A stretch of DNA of 46,051 nt from a virus. A program made the position numbers and the translations under genes. Shown one piece after another: positions 24,595 to 32,431 of the stretch. The stretch lies in IMG/VR virus record IMGVR_UViG_3300050821_009576, positions 1 to 46,051 of that record; one strand, written 5' to 3'. Position 1 is the stretch's first letter. Each line of letters begins with the position of its first letter. The notes below the pieces were generated by a model. That model was not told the DNA's origin. It made no database searches and saw nothing but the letters and a program-made list of their open reading frames with translations.

Positions 24595-25518
24595 CTAGAG
24601 GTCCCATTTCTCCCTAAATCCCTTAAACTGAGGGATTCTAGGTGCATCAGGTGTGCTTCCCATAACTTGATAACGAAAGGTTATTGTTTTACCAATTAGG
24701 CTTTCACGATGCTTCCAATACTCATTTCGCATCTGGAGATTGAATCCAGAAACTTGAAACTGCTTCTTAAATTTTGGGCACTCAACTATGAATGCTCCAA
24801 GTTCTTCTAAAGCGTGAATGTTTTCTTTATCTGTACCTCGATAATTAGAACCGAATGCATCTTGTTTAACTGAGTTGGCATTATGATATCTAGGAACTGT
24901 GCCGATGATGATTGCTTCAGCATCATCGAAAACCTTCCATTTCAACAAGAGACCTTCGTTTAGAGTTGATCGATCGTGCTTGTACCATCCATCTATTTTT
25001 TTAAATACAACACCTTCATACCCAATCTCAACGGCTGTGTCAGCAAACACTTTAACATCAGCCATTGTTTGGAGTTTGAACTGTTCCATTGCGTCAATTC
25101 TAGATTCAAATTGTGGGAATTTTTCTTTGAAGAGTGCTACTTTTATCTTGTAGCGTTCGTATCGCTCGAAGGCCTTACCAGGCTCCAGATCATCAAAGAT
25201 GTTAAACTGGATGCGATCTGATTGTTTGTCGTTTATTCTTCTTACAAGTCCCGAGGTTCTATGAAATAATTCTTTTCCGTAAGGTTCACCATCTGAGAAT
25301 TCACCGTCGACCCCGATAAGTTCCTCTACAGCGAATACTGATTGAAGTCTTGTTGAAGCGATCTCGATACCAGAACGGGAGATCAGCCTTGGTTGGCCGT
25401 TCATGCGTTGTACAGTAGCACGAACTCCATCAATCTTAAATGATCCGTAAATGGGTAATCTTTTTACAAGCTCTTCTGGCTTGATTGCTTCTGCGAGCAT
25501 GGGACATCTAAGCTTCAT
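24595..25518 (-). CDS. ATP-dependent DNA ligase
   Basis: 307 residues. Nucleotidyltransferase motif I KIDGVRA with Lys28 as the likely AMP-linked residue; motif III VDGEF (71-74); motif IV YEGVVFKK; motif V LLLKWKV. The C-terminal part (FRYQVMGSTPDAPRIPQFKGF) fits the OB-fold with the final 'P.f.g.R' seen in T7-type ligases. Short, single-unit ligase like those of T7 and related phages, acting in DNA replication and nick repair. It overlaps the upstream small gene by 11 bp and has a gaaggg SD. Confidence 0.9.
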   Translation of the reverse strand: MKLRCPMLAEAIKPEELVKRLPIYGSFKIDGVRATVQRMNGQPRLISRSGIEIASTRLQSVFAVEELIGVDGEFSDGEPYGKELFHRTSGLVRRINDKQSDRIQFNIFDDLEPGKAFERYERYKIKVALFKEKFPQFESRIDAMEQFKLQTMADVKVFADTAVEIGYEGVVFKKIDGWYKHDRSTLNEGLLLKWKVFDDAEAIIIGTVPRYHNANSVKQDAFGSNYRGTDKENIHALEELGAFIVECPKFKKQFQVSGFNLQMRNEYWKHRESLIGKTITFRYQVMGSTPDAPRIPQFKGFREKWDL

Positions 25519-25717
25519 TTCTGCCCTTCGATGTTACTCTAGACTCAGTAGTAGAGATTAATTGGTCGCCGCCATGTTGTTTAGCGATCTCGTTGGACTC
25601 TTTAATGTCTCTTGATCCAACAGGTAACCAGATGGATGTTATCTTTTTGGTCTTGTAGACACATCCGTCTCGGAATTCTGTTATCTTGTAGACATCCCAC
25701 TTGGCCTCAAATGCCAC
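25508..25717 (-). CDS. Hypothetical protein
   Basis: 69 residues if the GTG at 25717 is used (aggagg with 9-nt spacing), rather than an upstream in-frame GTG at 25735. The sequence (MAFEAKWDVYKITEFRDGCV, KTKKITSIWLPVG) is beta with basic patches. It overlaps both neighbours by 11 bp. No family recognised; member of the ligase operon. Confidence 0.5.
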   Translation of the reverse strand: MAFEAKWDVYKITEFRDGCVYKTKKITSIWLPVGSRDIKESNEIAKQHGGDQLISTTESRVTSKGRNEA

Positions 25718-25904
25718 TCTGCATCTCCTCCTCACTGCGTATAGGAACTCCGATGCCTCTGAGTCTTGAGACCCATTCTTCGACTGACCTAGGGACCTCA
25801 GTTTCTACGAGTTTTCCCTCTACCCATTCAACTTTTATCCAGGATTCAGGTTGCACTTCCTTCCATTGCTTTGTCTTGCTTTGTTGGTAATACCACTTTG
25901 CCAT
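25707..25904 (-). CDS. Hypothetical protein, first gene after promoter A
   Basis: 65 residues, with WYYQQSKTKQWKEVQPESW at the start and many aromatic and charged residues. SD aaggaaaag before the ATG. It is the first gene after the strong promoter at 25949-25977, so it is probably made early at a high level; such promoter-proximal small phage genes are often host-takeover factors, but there is no direct evidence here. Confidence 0.5.
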   Translation of the reverse strand: MAKWYYQQSKTKQWKEVQPESWIKVEWVEGKLVETEVPRSVEEWVSRLRGIGVPIRSEEEMQSGI

Positions 25905-25948
25905 CTCACTTTTCCTTTACCCATTTTTTATTTATTTCCTATATTATT

Positions 25949-25977
25949 ATTATATATAATTCTAATAGGAAACGCAA
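25949..25977 (-). promoter_or_regulatory. Sigma70-type promoter A
   Basis: Reading the minus strand: TTGCGT (25977-25972), 17-bp spacer, TATAAT (25954-25949). Perfect -10 and near-consensus -35. The same module recurs at 32164 and 35780. It drives the genes from 25904 leftward. A hairpin-forming sequence lies just upstream. Confidence 0.8.
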
Positions 25978-25985
25978 GAGTTTTT

Positions 25986-26005
25986 TTAAGAATTTTTATT
26001 CTTAA
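25986..26005 (-). terminator. Hairpin upstream of promoter A
   Basis: Inverted repeat TTAAGAAT (25986-25993), 4-nt loop, ATTCTTAA (25998-26005), immediately upstream of the -35 box of promoter A and after the end of the previous operon. A second inverted repeat (GTTTAA at 26034-26039, TTAAAC at 26048-26053) lies next to it. The U-tract is poor, so terminator function is uncertain; an operator is also possible. Confidence 0.35.
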
Positions 26006-26077
26006 ATTTACCATTCAAACATACCTCTCCTGTGTTTAAACTTTTTGTTAAACAATGGAGAAGTTAGTTACGCCTTG

Positions 26078-26551
26078 TTAGGCGTTGGCTTCTTCTTTCG
26101 CTTCTTCGGCCTGTCCCTCTGGGACCTGGACCTTATCAAGCGGGATATAGTCAATCTTGTTGGTCTTGGAGTTCTTGATCTCTGCCCACTTAGATCCCCA
26201 TTTCCTGACTGCGCCGCTGTGTTCGGTTCCATCGGTCCACGTATAGTTGACAGTTGTTCCTACAGCCACTTTTGCCATTGTATTCTTCTCCTTAGTTAGT
26301 ACTGCGTTGTAGGTAAATACTGGAAAACAATCATCTGTTAACCAGCCCACAATCTTGCCGTTCGCCAACTGCCACCAGAGCTTAACGTTTTCTTGTCCGA
26401 AGGGCCATCCTTCTTTGAACTCAGCAAGGACTTCAACATCTAAGTTTCTAGCAGCATCAGTTGGAAAAAACCGCTGATCTCGGTGTGTCCAGTATTCTAA
26501 GTTCCGTTTGTTTTGGAAGAAGACTACTGGAAGTGCTTCTCGCAATAACAT
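26078..26551 (-). CDS. Two-part protein: N-terminal domain fused to small beta-barrel domain; possible internal start
   Basis: 157 residues from the ATG at 26551 (SD aaggtg). The first 90 residues (RFFPTDAARNLDVEVLAEF, LWWQLANGKIVGWLTDD) are of unknown type. The last 66, from Met at 26278, repeat the N-terminus of the 27524 gene (VGTTVNYTWTDGTEHSGAV, KWGSKWAEI), and this Met is preceded by its own aaggag with 9-nt spacing. Either a fusion, or two products from one frame (157 aa and 66 aa). The beta domain (WTDG...G.V.KWG.KW) looks like a small SH3/Tudor-like barrel; function unknown. Confidence 0.5.
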   Translation of the reverse strand: MLLREALPVVFFQNKRNLEYWTHRDQRFFPTDAARNLDVEVLAEFKEGWPFGQENVKLWWQLANGKIVGWLTDDCFPVFTYNAVLTKEKNTMAKVAVGTTVNYTWTDGTEHSGAVRKWGSKWAEIKNSKTNKIDYIPLDKVQVPEGQAEEAKEEANA

Positions 26552-26591
26552 TTACCCACCTTGGTTAAATATACTTTCTAGAATTAACTTT

Positions 26592-26834
26592 TTACTCACC
26601 TTCAATTTCTTTTAGTCGGCGTTCATGAATAAGCAGTAATTTAGCAATCTGACCAAACTTTTGGTTGTGTTGGTTCATCTTTGTTTCATGATCTGCAACA
26701 ACTTCCAACAGATGATTCAATCCATTCTCAAACTTAGTGAAAAAATCTTCATGTTTAGCTTGATTCTCAGCGATTGCTGAAAGTATTTTTTCTACTCGGT
26801 CCATCCGACTTGTTAACGTTGCCTTCTTTGGCAT
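26592..26834 (-). CDS. Coiled-coil hypothetical protein
   Basis: 80 residues from ATG 26834, with GGTGGAGG 5 nt upstream; an earlier GTG at 26846 lies inside that SD and is unlikely. Almost wholly helical with heptad-like spacing (MDRVEKILSAIAENQAKHED, FFTKFENGLNHLLEVVADHE). No membrane span. It might oligomerise or act as an adaptor to other proteins. No family recognised. Confidence 0.55.
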   Translation of the reverse strand: MPKKATLTSRMDRVEKILSAIAENQAKHEDFFTKFENGLNHLLEVVADHETKMNQHNQKFGQIAKLLLIHERRLKEIEGE

Positions 26835-26870
26835 AAAAGCCTCCACCTAGCACTAAGCTAATTCAAGTGC

Positions 26871-27524
26871 TTACAGAACGTCCTTCATCATTTTCTTCAT
26901 CGCGGTATAGGAAAGCTTGTGAAACTTGGTGTAAAGTTCTTTCCAGGTTGTGTTCATCTTGGCGCATTGATCATCAACATACCCATACGCCAACATGTAG
27001 TCAGCATCCAAGGTTGACTCAATGCGAATAGCTTTACTTGGTTCTTTACCAAGTGCAGTCGCTATGTCGTCTCCGATTGCCTGCCAGGTGTTATGTGCTG
27101 CTCTCTTGATAACTTTAATCTCGTCAATTGTAAAATCTTTGGGGAGAAGGTTTTTAACCTTCCCCTCCTCAGACGTTGTGGTTGATTCAGGCTCGAGCTC
27201 GTTGTCCTCAGCAGCTTCCTCTTCCTCACCCTCGTCTTCCTCATCCTCACCATCTTCCTCCCGCCCATCTTGAGCAACAGGTGGTTCTGGATTCTCATCG
27301 GGCATTGGAATGTCAGGAGTTTTCTCTTCAGTTGAGGTTTCAGCTGAAGCTTCGACAACACCGTTGTTGGAAACAACTTTATCAGGGCTAACCCAGTCAA
27401 GTTTCTGGGTCTTCTCATTGGTAATCTGGACCCACTTGGTGCCCCACTTTTGTACAGTTCCTCGGTGTTGAGAACCATCTGTCCAAGCATAATCGACGAC
27501 TGTTCCTTCTACTACTTTTGTCAT
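26871..27524 (-). CDS. Beta-barrel domain plus acidic linker plus helical domain protein
   Basis: 217 residues. N-terminal domain (about 1-50; VVDYAWTDGSQHRGTVQKWG, KWVQIT) is paralogous to the end of the 26078 gene. A long acidic low-complexity linker (about 60-110, runs of E and D) connects to a helical C-terminal domain (FTIDEIKVIKRAAHNTWQAI, ELYTKFHKLSYTAMKKMMKDV). Acidic linkers with a small barrel suggest a chromatin-like or nucleoid adaptor, but this is speculation. SD aaggag sits directly after a 7-bp hairpin (27540-27559). Confidence 0.5.
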   Translation of the reverse strand: MTKVVEGTVVDYAWTDGSQHRGTVQKWGTKWVQITNEKTQKLDWVSPDKVVSNNGVVEASAETSTEEKTPDIPMPDENPEPPVAQDGREEDGEDEEDEGEEEEAAEDNELEPESTTTSEEGKVKNLLPKDFTIDEIKVIKRAAHNTWQAIGDDIATALGKEPSKAIRIESTLDADYMLAYGYVDDQCAKMNTTWKELYTKFHKLSYTAMKKMMKDVL

Positions 27525-27539
27525 TCTCTTTGTTCTCCT

Positions 27540-27559
27540 TTGGGACTATTGGGTCCCAA
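27540..27559 (-). promoter_or_regulatory. Leader hairpin before gene 27524
   Basis: Perfect stem TTGGGAC (27540-27546) / GTCCCAA (27553-27559) with a 6-nt loop, just upstream of the SD (aaaggag on the minus strand) of the gene starting at 27524. It could be a weak terminator or mRNA 5' structure. An A+T-rich stretch upstream on the minus strand (TATAAA, TATAAAG) could hold a promoter but no convincing -35 is visible. Confidence 0.35.
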
Positions 27560-27609
27560 TTTCCCTTTATAGTGATTTATACCGATTTGTGCATTCTAGA
27601 AAGTTAATT

Positions 27610-28011
27610 TTATCTTGTCAGATCCCCATGGTGAACTTCAAAATCTTGTGGTGTATCTCCACGTTTAATGTGCATTGCATAATGAAGACTCTGCCATCTT
27701 CTACGCAAGTCTGTACGCTTCATATCTTTTGGAGGACGAGCCTCACAAAACAAACACCATGTTGGAACACCGAACCCTCTTCCACTACGACGAATAACGT
27801 TGGCCAAGAGCGAGAACGACCCTGGTGGCAAATTCGCGTGAAGAGAGCTCAGAGCGACTCGCAGTTGTGAGGATGATGTTTTCGATGATTCCTGTGACAT
27901 GAGCAATTGCAAGTGCTTCGGCAACCTGGGAAGACTCGTGTTGATGTTTATGACTTCTGCTAATTTGGGTTTGGGGGCTTTCGTGTTGGTCTTTCGTGCG
28001 GCCATCGCCAT
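27610..28011 (-). CDS. Hypothetical protein overlapping zinc-finger gene
   Basis: 133 residues from ATG 28011 (an aggag SD, 8 nt before). It overlaps the end of the zinc-finger gene by 227 bp in the +1 frame, an unusually long same-strand overlap. The unique C-terminal part (WCLFCEARPPKDMKRTDL, then LHYAMHIKRGD) has a CxxC and two His that could form a further zinc site. Alternatively a frameshift joins the two frames. No known family. Confidence 0.45.
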   Translation of the reverse strand: MAMAARKTNTKAPKPKLAEVININTSLPRLPKHLQLLMSQESSKTSSSQLRVALSSLHANLPPGSFSLLANVIRRSGRGFGVPTWCLFCEARPPKDMKRTDLRRRWQSLHYAMHIKRGDTPQDFEVHHGDLTR

Positions 28012-28555
28012 TCATTAACTCCTGAGTACTTCGAGTTGTTAGAGCGTTTGGTTTATGAACTTGTGCGATATGGATGCTTAGTCCATGTTGTTTAGTAAAC
28101 GTCCTTTGACACTGTGGACACTGAAGTTGGCCTTCAGTAGTAACTTTGGAAGACAAGAGCTTCGCAGTTGTCATTTTCCTTAGTTTCATAGCAGTATATG
28201 AACGACCAAGAACGTTATGCTGGAAGCGTCTATGCTGTCCAAGTTCTGTTGGTGTTTTGAAATCAACAGCTCTGTGTTGAGTTTCCCAACATTCTGGACA
28301 GCGATGGATGCCTTGTTCCTTTAGTTTGTTGAGATGATTCTCCGTCCGAGTCTTTCCAGCTTTTGCTCTAGTTTCTGGAGAGTGACTATTGGAGATATGA
28401 GTGTGGATGGCCTTTTTAAGACCCTTCTCGCGCTTCTTGATGGCGTCTTCCGGTAGAAGCTCTCCAGTTCTAGTCATCTTATGGACCATCGCCATATGAG
28501 AAGATAGTCCAGCATTATTCTTGTATTCTTTTTCACACTGTGTACACTTTACCAC
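27785..28555 (-). CDS. C2H2 zinc-finger protein
   Basis: 256 residues if the GTG at 28555 is used (aaaggag, spacing 5 nt). Three finger-like motifs: CTQCEKEY-x8-HMAMVH (C-x2-C-x12-H-x4-H), CPECWETQ...HRRFQH (longer spacing) and CPQCQRTF-x8-HIAQVH. A basic middle region and a C-terminal helix (VAEALAIAHVTGIIENIIL, SSREFATRVVLALGQ) follow. Such fingers are rare in phages and suggest sequence-specific DNA or RNA binding. It starts near the end of a 52-residue basic ORF. The C-terminal frame overlaps a second gene. Confidence 0.7.
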   Translation of the reverse strand: MVKCTQCEKEYKNNAGLSSHMAMVHKMTRTGELLPEDAIKKREKGLKKAIHTHISNSHSPETRAKAGKTRTENHLNKLKEQGIHRCPECWETQHRAVDFKTPTELGQHRRFQHNVLGRSYTAMKLRKMTTAKLLSSKVTTEGQLQCPQCQRTFTKQHGLSIHIAQVHKPNALTTRSTQELMNGDGRTKDQHESPQTQISRSHKHQHESSQVAEALAIAHVTGIIENIILTTASRSELSSREFATRVVLALGQRYSS

Positions 28556-28566
28556 TATAACTCCTT

Positions 28567-28725
28567 TCACTTCTTGCGCTTTTTCTTTCGTTTTCCTGGC
28601 CCATGTGCCAATCCAACCGCCATGTATTTCAACTTTGGATCACGCATGTTAGCATAAGATCTTTCTGTATCACGTGACGATTGTTTTTCAAGTGGACCGG
28701 TTCCTGATTTCGGTGGTTTCATCAT
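28567..28725 (-). CDS. Small basic protein (52 aa)
   Basis: ATGATG at 28725, overlapping the stop of the SNF2 gene (ATGA), so translation is coupled to it. The product (KPPKSGTGPLEKQSSRDTER then MAVGLAHGPG) ends in GKRKKKRKK, so it is strongly positive at the C-terminus and may bind nucleic acid. It fills the gap between the helicase and the zinc-finger gene exactly. No homologue recognised. Confidence 0.55.
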   Translation of the reverse strand: MMKPPKSGTGPLEKQSSRDTERSYANMRDPKLKYMAVGLAHGPGKRKKKRKK

Positions 28726-30365
28726 CCTACTCCCATCTCAGCATCTTCTTGTTTTTTAATCACCCGCTTTACTATTATACAATCTACCGATTCCTCAAAT
28801 ACTAAATGCTGGATAAGCACAGATTCTTTTTGTCCGATTCTATGAAGCCTATCTTCTGCTTGCGTAATGATTGCTTGTCTCCAATCTAATTCTAGTAAAA
28901 GTCCATAGTCTGCAGCTGTAAGTGTAATTCCAATTGCTAAAGTCAATCCACATATACAGCCCCTACACTTAGGATTAGTTTGGAATTGCTCAATCCTTCT
29001 ATTCCTTTCCTCCATGCTAACCTCACCCGTCAATAGGACGAAGTTATCTCTTTCAAATTCTTTATACAATCCATTAAGCAAATCAAGGTGATGTGCAAAA
29101 ACAACAACTTTTTCATGTTCTTCTAACATCAATTTGATGTATGTAACTGCGTAAGAAAGCTTTGCTAGAGCAGTTGCATGACGTAATCCTGCTAATTCTG
29201 AGAAGAGTGGCCTATCACCATCTTCACCCATTTTTAAGTTGATTAACTTTTTTGCGGTTTCTTTGTAACTCTTTTCATCACCTTCTGGCTGTTCTTCTTC
29301 AGCTCTATCTATAGCTCTGTTAATCTTGATAATGTTTCGTTCAAATAGCTCACGCTCTCGTTTTACAGCTGTAAGTAAGCCTTCATCAGGAGTAATTGTA
29401 ACAATTTGCCTACGCTTAGGTGGAAGATCCTTTAGAACCTCAGACTTCTTCCTCCTTATCATGAATGAACCGCGAAGGCTGAATTGAAGTTCTTCTAGAT
29501 TACTAGCACCTGAATAGTCAAATCCCCAAGGAGCGTCCCATGCGGCACAATATCTATACGCAAAGTGTGTCCAAACTGCACCGAGGCCGTTTGGGTCAAA
29601 TGCTTGGCAGTACTCCCAGACATCTACAGGTCTGTTAAGCATTGGAGTACCTGTCATACAGATCATCTTTCTAGCATTCAATCTTGGTATTACATATATC
29701 CCACGGTTGACTTTTCCCCAGAAGGCCCTACCTCTTTTAGTTGTACAGTCCTTTACCATATGTACTTCATCTGCTGCTATGAGGTCATAGTTTCTAGAAT
29801 CTATAAGTGGGCGTTGTTTTGCAAGTGCTTCATAACTAATAATGGCAATATCTGTTTCTGGAATATAACTAGTATCACCAATGTCGATTGTGGGTTCATA
29901 GACTAGCCAGTTTCTAAGTTCTTTCTTCCAGTTTAATCGCAACATTGCTGGGCAGATAATTAAGGTCTTCTTTACATCTCGGTCAGAATTTAAGTAGCCT
30001 ATTGCTTGGATTGTTTTACCTAATCCAGGGTCGTCTGCCAAGAGTGTGTATTGATGTTGGTGAATATAAGCAATACCAACTTGTTGGAAGGGTAAATAAG
30101 ATTGACCTTCAGGAACTGGGTAATTAAAACCATCACCTGAAGTAGCTTGTGAGAAAGCAATGGCCATCTCGTGCCTACGAATTCTAGTTTTAACTTCCTC
30201 ATCCCAAGTAGTTGCACCAGAATTTTTTGCTACTTCAGGTAGGCGGGTGTAACAGGTCATCCTACGCTTGTCCAAAACAAAACCCTTCTTGACAAGAGCT
30301 TTTTCTAGACTATTATTACCACCCGGGTTTATTTCAAATCTATTCTTGAAGAGGACTAAATCCAC
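28722..30365 (-). CDS. SNF2-family DNA helicase/translocase (SMARCAL1-like)
   Basis: 547 residues, GTG start at 30365 with an aaggag SD. Motif I DDPGLGKT (111-118), motif II DEVH (199-202), motif III MTGTPMLNRP, the RRKKSEVLKDLPPKRR block after the first RecA lobe, and a second lobe with LLTGEVSMEERNRRI and the final motif VI QAEDRLHRIGQ. This is the compact SNF2 plan of SMARCAL1/RapA-type translocases. In phages these remodel or anneal forks during replication or recombination. A small basic protein is coupled to its end. Confidence 0.9.
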   Translation of the reverse strand: MDLVLFKNRFEINPGGNNSLEKALVKKGFVLDKRRMTCYTRLPEVAKNSGATTWDEEVKTRIRRHEMAIAFSQATSGDGFNYPVPEGQSYLPFQQVGIAYIHQHQYTLLADDPGLGKTIQAIGYLNSDRDVKKTLIICPAMLRLNWKKELRNWLVYEPTIDIGDTSYIPETDIAIISYEALAKQRPLIDSRNYDLIAADEVHMVKDCTTKRGRAFWGKVNRGIYVIPRLNARKMICMTGTPMLNRPVDVWEYCQAFDPNGLGAVWTHFAYRYCAAWDAPWGFDYSGASNLEELQFSLRGSFMIRRKKSEVLKDLPPKRRQIVTITPDEGLLTAVKRERELFERNIIKINRAIDRAEEEQPEGDEKSYKETAKKLINLKMGEDGDRPLFSELAGLRHATALAKLSYAVTYIKLMLEEHEKVVVFAHHLDLLNGLYKEFERDNFVLLTGEVSMEERNRRIEQFQTNPKCRGCICGLTLAIGITLTAADYGLLLELDWRQAIITQAEDRLHRIGQKESVLIQHLVFEESVDCIIVKRVIKKQEDAEMGVG

Positions 30366-30388
30366 TTCATTTTCTCCTTAAGTGAGAA

Positions 30389-31336
30389 CTACTCGTCTTC
30401 AAACGAGATAAGTCTTGGTGCATCAACTACAAGTTTGTCTAGCTCAACTTTGATTTCTTCAAAGCCTTGCTTAACAATGTCTCGAAGATTATCGTCACCG
30501 CGCAGAAGTTCAGGATCTAATCCTTTTGTCATTTGACTGATCTTATCGACCATGGCTTTCAACTCAACATCGGACGTCAGATTTCTAGCATCAAATACTG
30601 AAATGAAGTCATTGATATTGTCGATTGAAGGCCTCTTAAAGGCTTTTCTCTTACCGTCAGTTGTTGGAGATAAACGATCAATCAAGTGACTGACGAGATC
30701 ATTCATGTTTACACGAAGTAAAGTTCGGATATTGTTCGAAGCATCTACCCACTGAGCTCTCAACTTTGCTTCTTCTCGTTTAACAACCTCTGCTGACAAG
30801 GACCTTAGCGCATTTCCAACTCCAAGCTCAGCATACTGCCAACTAAACCTAAACTCTCTTTTGGCAAGTTCAAGTGGCATATAGTCGTCGGGATTAAAGA
30901 GTGGACCAAGTTTTAACTTAGCACGGTCAATTGCTGACTGATATTCATCAGGTGAGCAAAATTCATTGACCATTTCGATGCGGTTCTTTAAGTGGTTTTC
31001 TAACACCTCATCGACTTTGGGTACTAAGGAAACTGGAAGTAATTTTGCACTACGAAGGGGAGAAGGTAAGCAATAACGTTTTACTAAGTTGATTTCCATT
31101 AAGGAATCGGCATTGTAAATCGACCATAATTTCTTACTAGAAAAGATTGTTTTAGAAGTGCTCATCCAGGATTTGTCAGTCTCAGTCTGAGATTCATTCC
31201 ACTTAATAACTTGGATTTGTTCAGGTCGGACTGTTTTACTGACTCCAATGTAGGTTTTCTTAATGAGCAAGAGAACTGCTTTGTCCATTATGTTTGGGAC
31301 ATTACTAGTTTCAAGCTCTTCTAATGCTTCTGACAT
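30389..31336 (-). CDS. Hypothetical protein (possible AAA+ partner)
   Basis: 315 residues, helical, with YCLPSPLRSAKLLPVSLV, EFCSPDEYQSAIDRAK and FRFSWQYAELGVGNALRSL, and a long C-terminal helical region. In several phages proteins of this size that resemble the DUF3150 family occur near MoxR/AAA+ ATPases. An AAA+ gene lies 2.4 kb upstream in the minus-strand block, but pairing is speculative. Start ATG has aaggtgag. No domain is certain. Confidence 0.45.
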   Translation of the reverse strand: MSEALEELETSNVPNIMDKAVLLLIKKTYIGVSKTVRPEQIQVIKWNESQTETDKSWMSTSKTIFSSKKLWSIYNADSLMEINLVKRYCLPSPLRSAKLLPVSLVPKVDEVLENHLKNRIEMVNEFCSPDEYQSAIDRAKLKLGPLFNPDDYMPLELAKREFRFSWQYAELGVGNALRSLSAEVVKREEAKLRAQWVDASNNIRTLLRVNMNDLVSHLIDRLSPTTDGKRKAFKRPSIDNINDFISVFDARNLTSDVELKAMVDKISQMTKGLDPELLRGDDNLRDIVKQGFEEIKVELDKLVVDAPRLISFEDE

Positions 31337-31394
31337 TTTCTCACCTTCAAGTTGATCTGGGGAGTGATTTTTGTTTAACCTATAACGGTATAGG

Positions 31395-32123
31395 CTAGCT
31401 TCCTTCTAACTTTTTTCCTCCGATATTCATCTGATTTGCAATGCGTACACCTTCTCTGTACCCACGAGTATCAAGTGCTTCCATATACCCAATTTCTTTC
31501 TTTTTACGGTTTGGATTCTCGTTTTGCCATTTCTTGATACCTTCCTTAGCAACTTTTAGTGCTTGGCCAATCCGGACAAGGGCGGTGGATTGTTCTGTGG
31601 AAGTCTTCAACGATTCTTGATACTCATGCATACGAACTTCAAGTCGATCAATAAATCCTACAAGGAATGATTCACGATAATTCTTTGTTCTACGTCCTTC
31701 ACTGTATGCCTTGTTGTATGCCTTATATGACAGTCTTTCGGCCACACAGAACATGTAGTCCATTGTCTCCTTGGCGACTACTGCATGACTTTCCATACCA
31801 ACGAAGAATATAGCGAAGGGACTAACGAGTATTTCACACTGACTGTATTGAGCAATTGTTGTTCCAAGATGATAGACCCATTTGGGTAGTCTGTAGAGTC
31901 TATAATTTGGATACATGCATTTCGTTGTCCATTGGACATGAATTGCATTTATCTTAACTTCTTCTTCCCACTCAATCTCAGACATGTCAACATCATGTTT
32001 GGTGAGAAGATCAGCAAGCATATCGGCGAAGGCTTGAGCTTCAGCTTCATTGCCAATCTCAGTAGCAGATTTAGCATGGGCCCTAATCTTTTTTAGTTTC
32101 TCAATTATCCTTTCCTTAGTCAC
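31395..32123 (-). CDS. DUF2786 domain protein
   Basis: 242 residues; GTG start at 32123. The N-terminus ERIIEKLKKIRAHA, NEAEAQAFADMLADLLTKHD, then DVDMSEIEW is the DUF2786 signature. The rest (LPKWVYHLGTTIAQYSQCEI, then FFVGMESHAVVAKETMDYMF, LVGFIDRLEVRM) is the DUF7168-like companion, widely found in phages with unknown role. First gene after promoter B at 32164, so probably early. Confidence 0.75.
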   Translation of the reverse strand: MTKERIIEKLKKIRAHAKSATEIGNEAEAQAFADMLADLLTKHDVDMSEIEWEEEVKINAIHVQWTTKCMYPNYRLYRLPKWVYHLGTTIAQYSQCEILVSPFAIFFVGMESHAVVAKETMDYMFCVAERLSYKAYNKAYSEGRRTKNYRESFLVGFIDRLEVRMHEYQESLKTSTEQSTALVRIGQALKVAKEGIKKWQNENPNRKKKEIGYMEALDTRGYREGVRIANQMNIGGKKLEGS

Positions 32124-32163
32124 TGACTAGCCCTTTCCTATTTATTTATTTTCCTATATTATT

Positions 32164-32192
32164 ATTATATAAAATTCCAATAGGAAACGCAA
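32164..32192 (-). promoter_or_regulatory. Sigma70-type promoter B with upstream palindrome
   Basis: Minus strand: TTGCGT (32192-32187), 17-bp spacer, TATAAT (32169-32164). It shares most of its sequence with promoters A and C. A 16-bp perfect palindrome AAACTTTATAAAGTTT lies at 32206-32221, just upstream. Drives the genes from 32123 leftward. Confidence 0.8.
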
Positions 32193-32227
32193 TAGAAATT
32201 TTGAGAAACTTTATAAAGTTTTTTAAT

Positions 32228-32431
32228 TCATTTGAATTTGAATTGCCATACCTTCATATTGTCCTGAGGAGTGAGATTCTCAGGTTCGCCTTCTAGATGT
32301 GAGCTAACAATTCGTATAACAGGATCTCTACTATCTGGATAGATCGTAGCTCTAAACTTACCATTTACCCAAACTTCAACTATTTCTACACCACTCTTCA
32401 TTTGGTGAAGTACCTTCTTAAACTCAATCAT
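32228..32431 (-). CDS. Hypothetical protein
   Basis: 67 residues; ATG overlaps the stop of the integrase-like gene (ATGA). Beta-rich with VEVWVNGKFRATIYP, then IRIVSSHLEGEP. No family recognised. Lies just before the palindrome and promoter B, at the end of the operon started by promoter C. Confidence 0.45.
   Translation of the reverse strand: MIEFKKVLHQMKSGVEIVEVWVNGKFRATIYPDSRDPVIRIVSSHLEGEPENLTPQDNMKVWQFKFK

Noticed and set aside
25912-26053. A+T-rich repeats read as an origin of replication
   Set aside because: The same A+T-rich module recurs at two other promoters; the promoter reading explains it and no iteron array was seen.
27062-27490. Second minus-strand open frame of 142 residues within the acidic-linker gene
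   Set aside because: It is a Lys/Arg/Leu-rich shadow of the repetitive acidic linker codons, with no SD.
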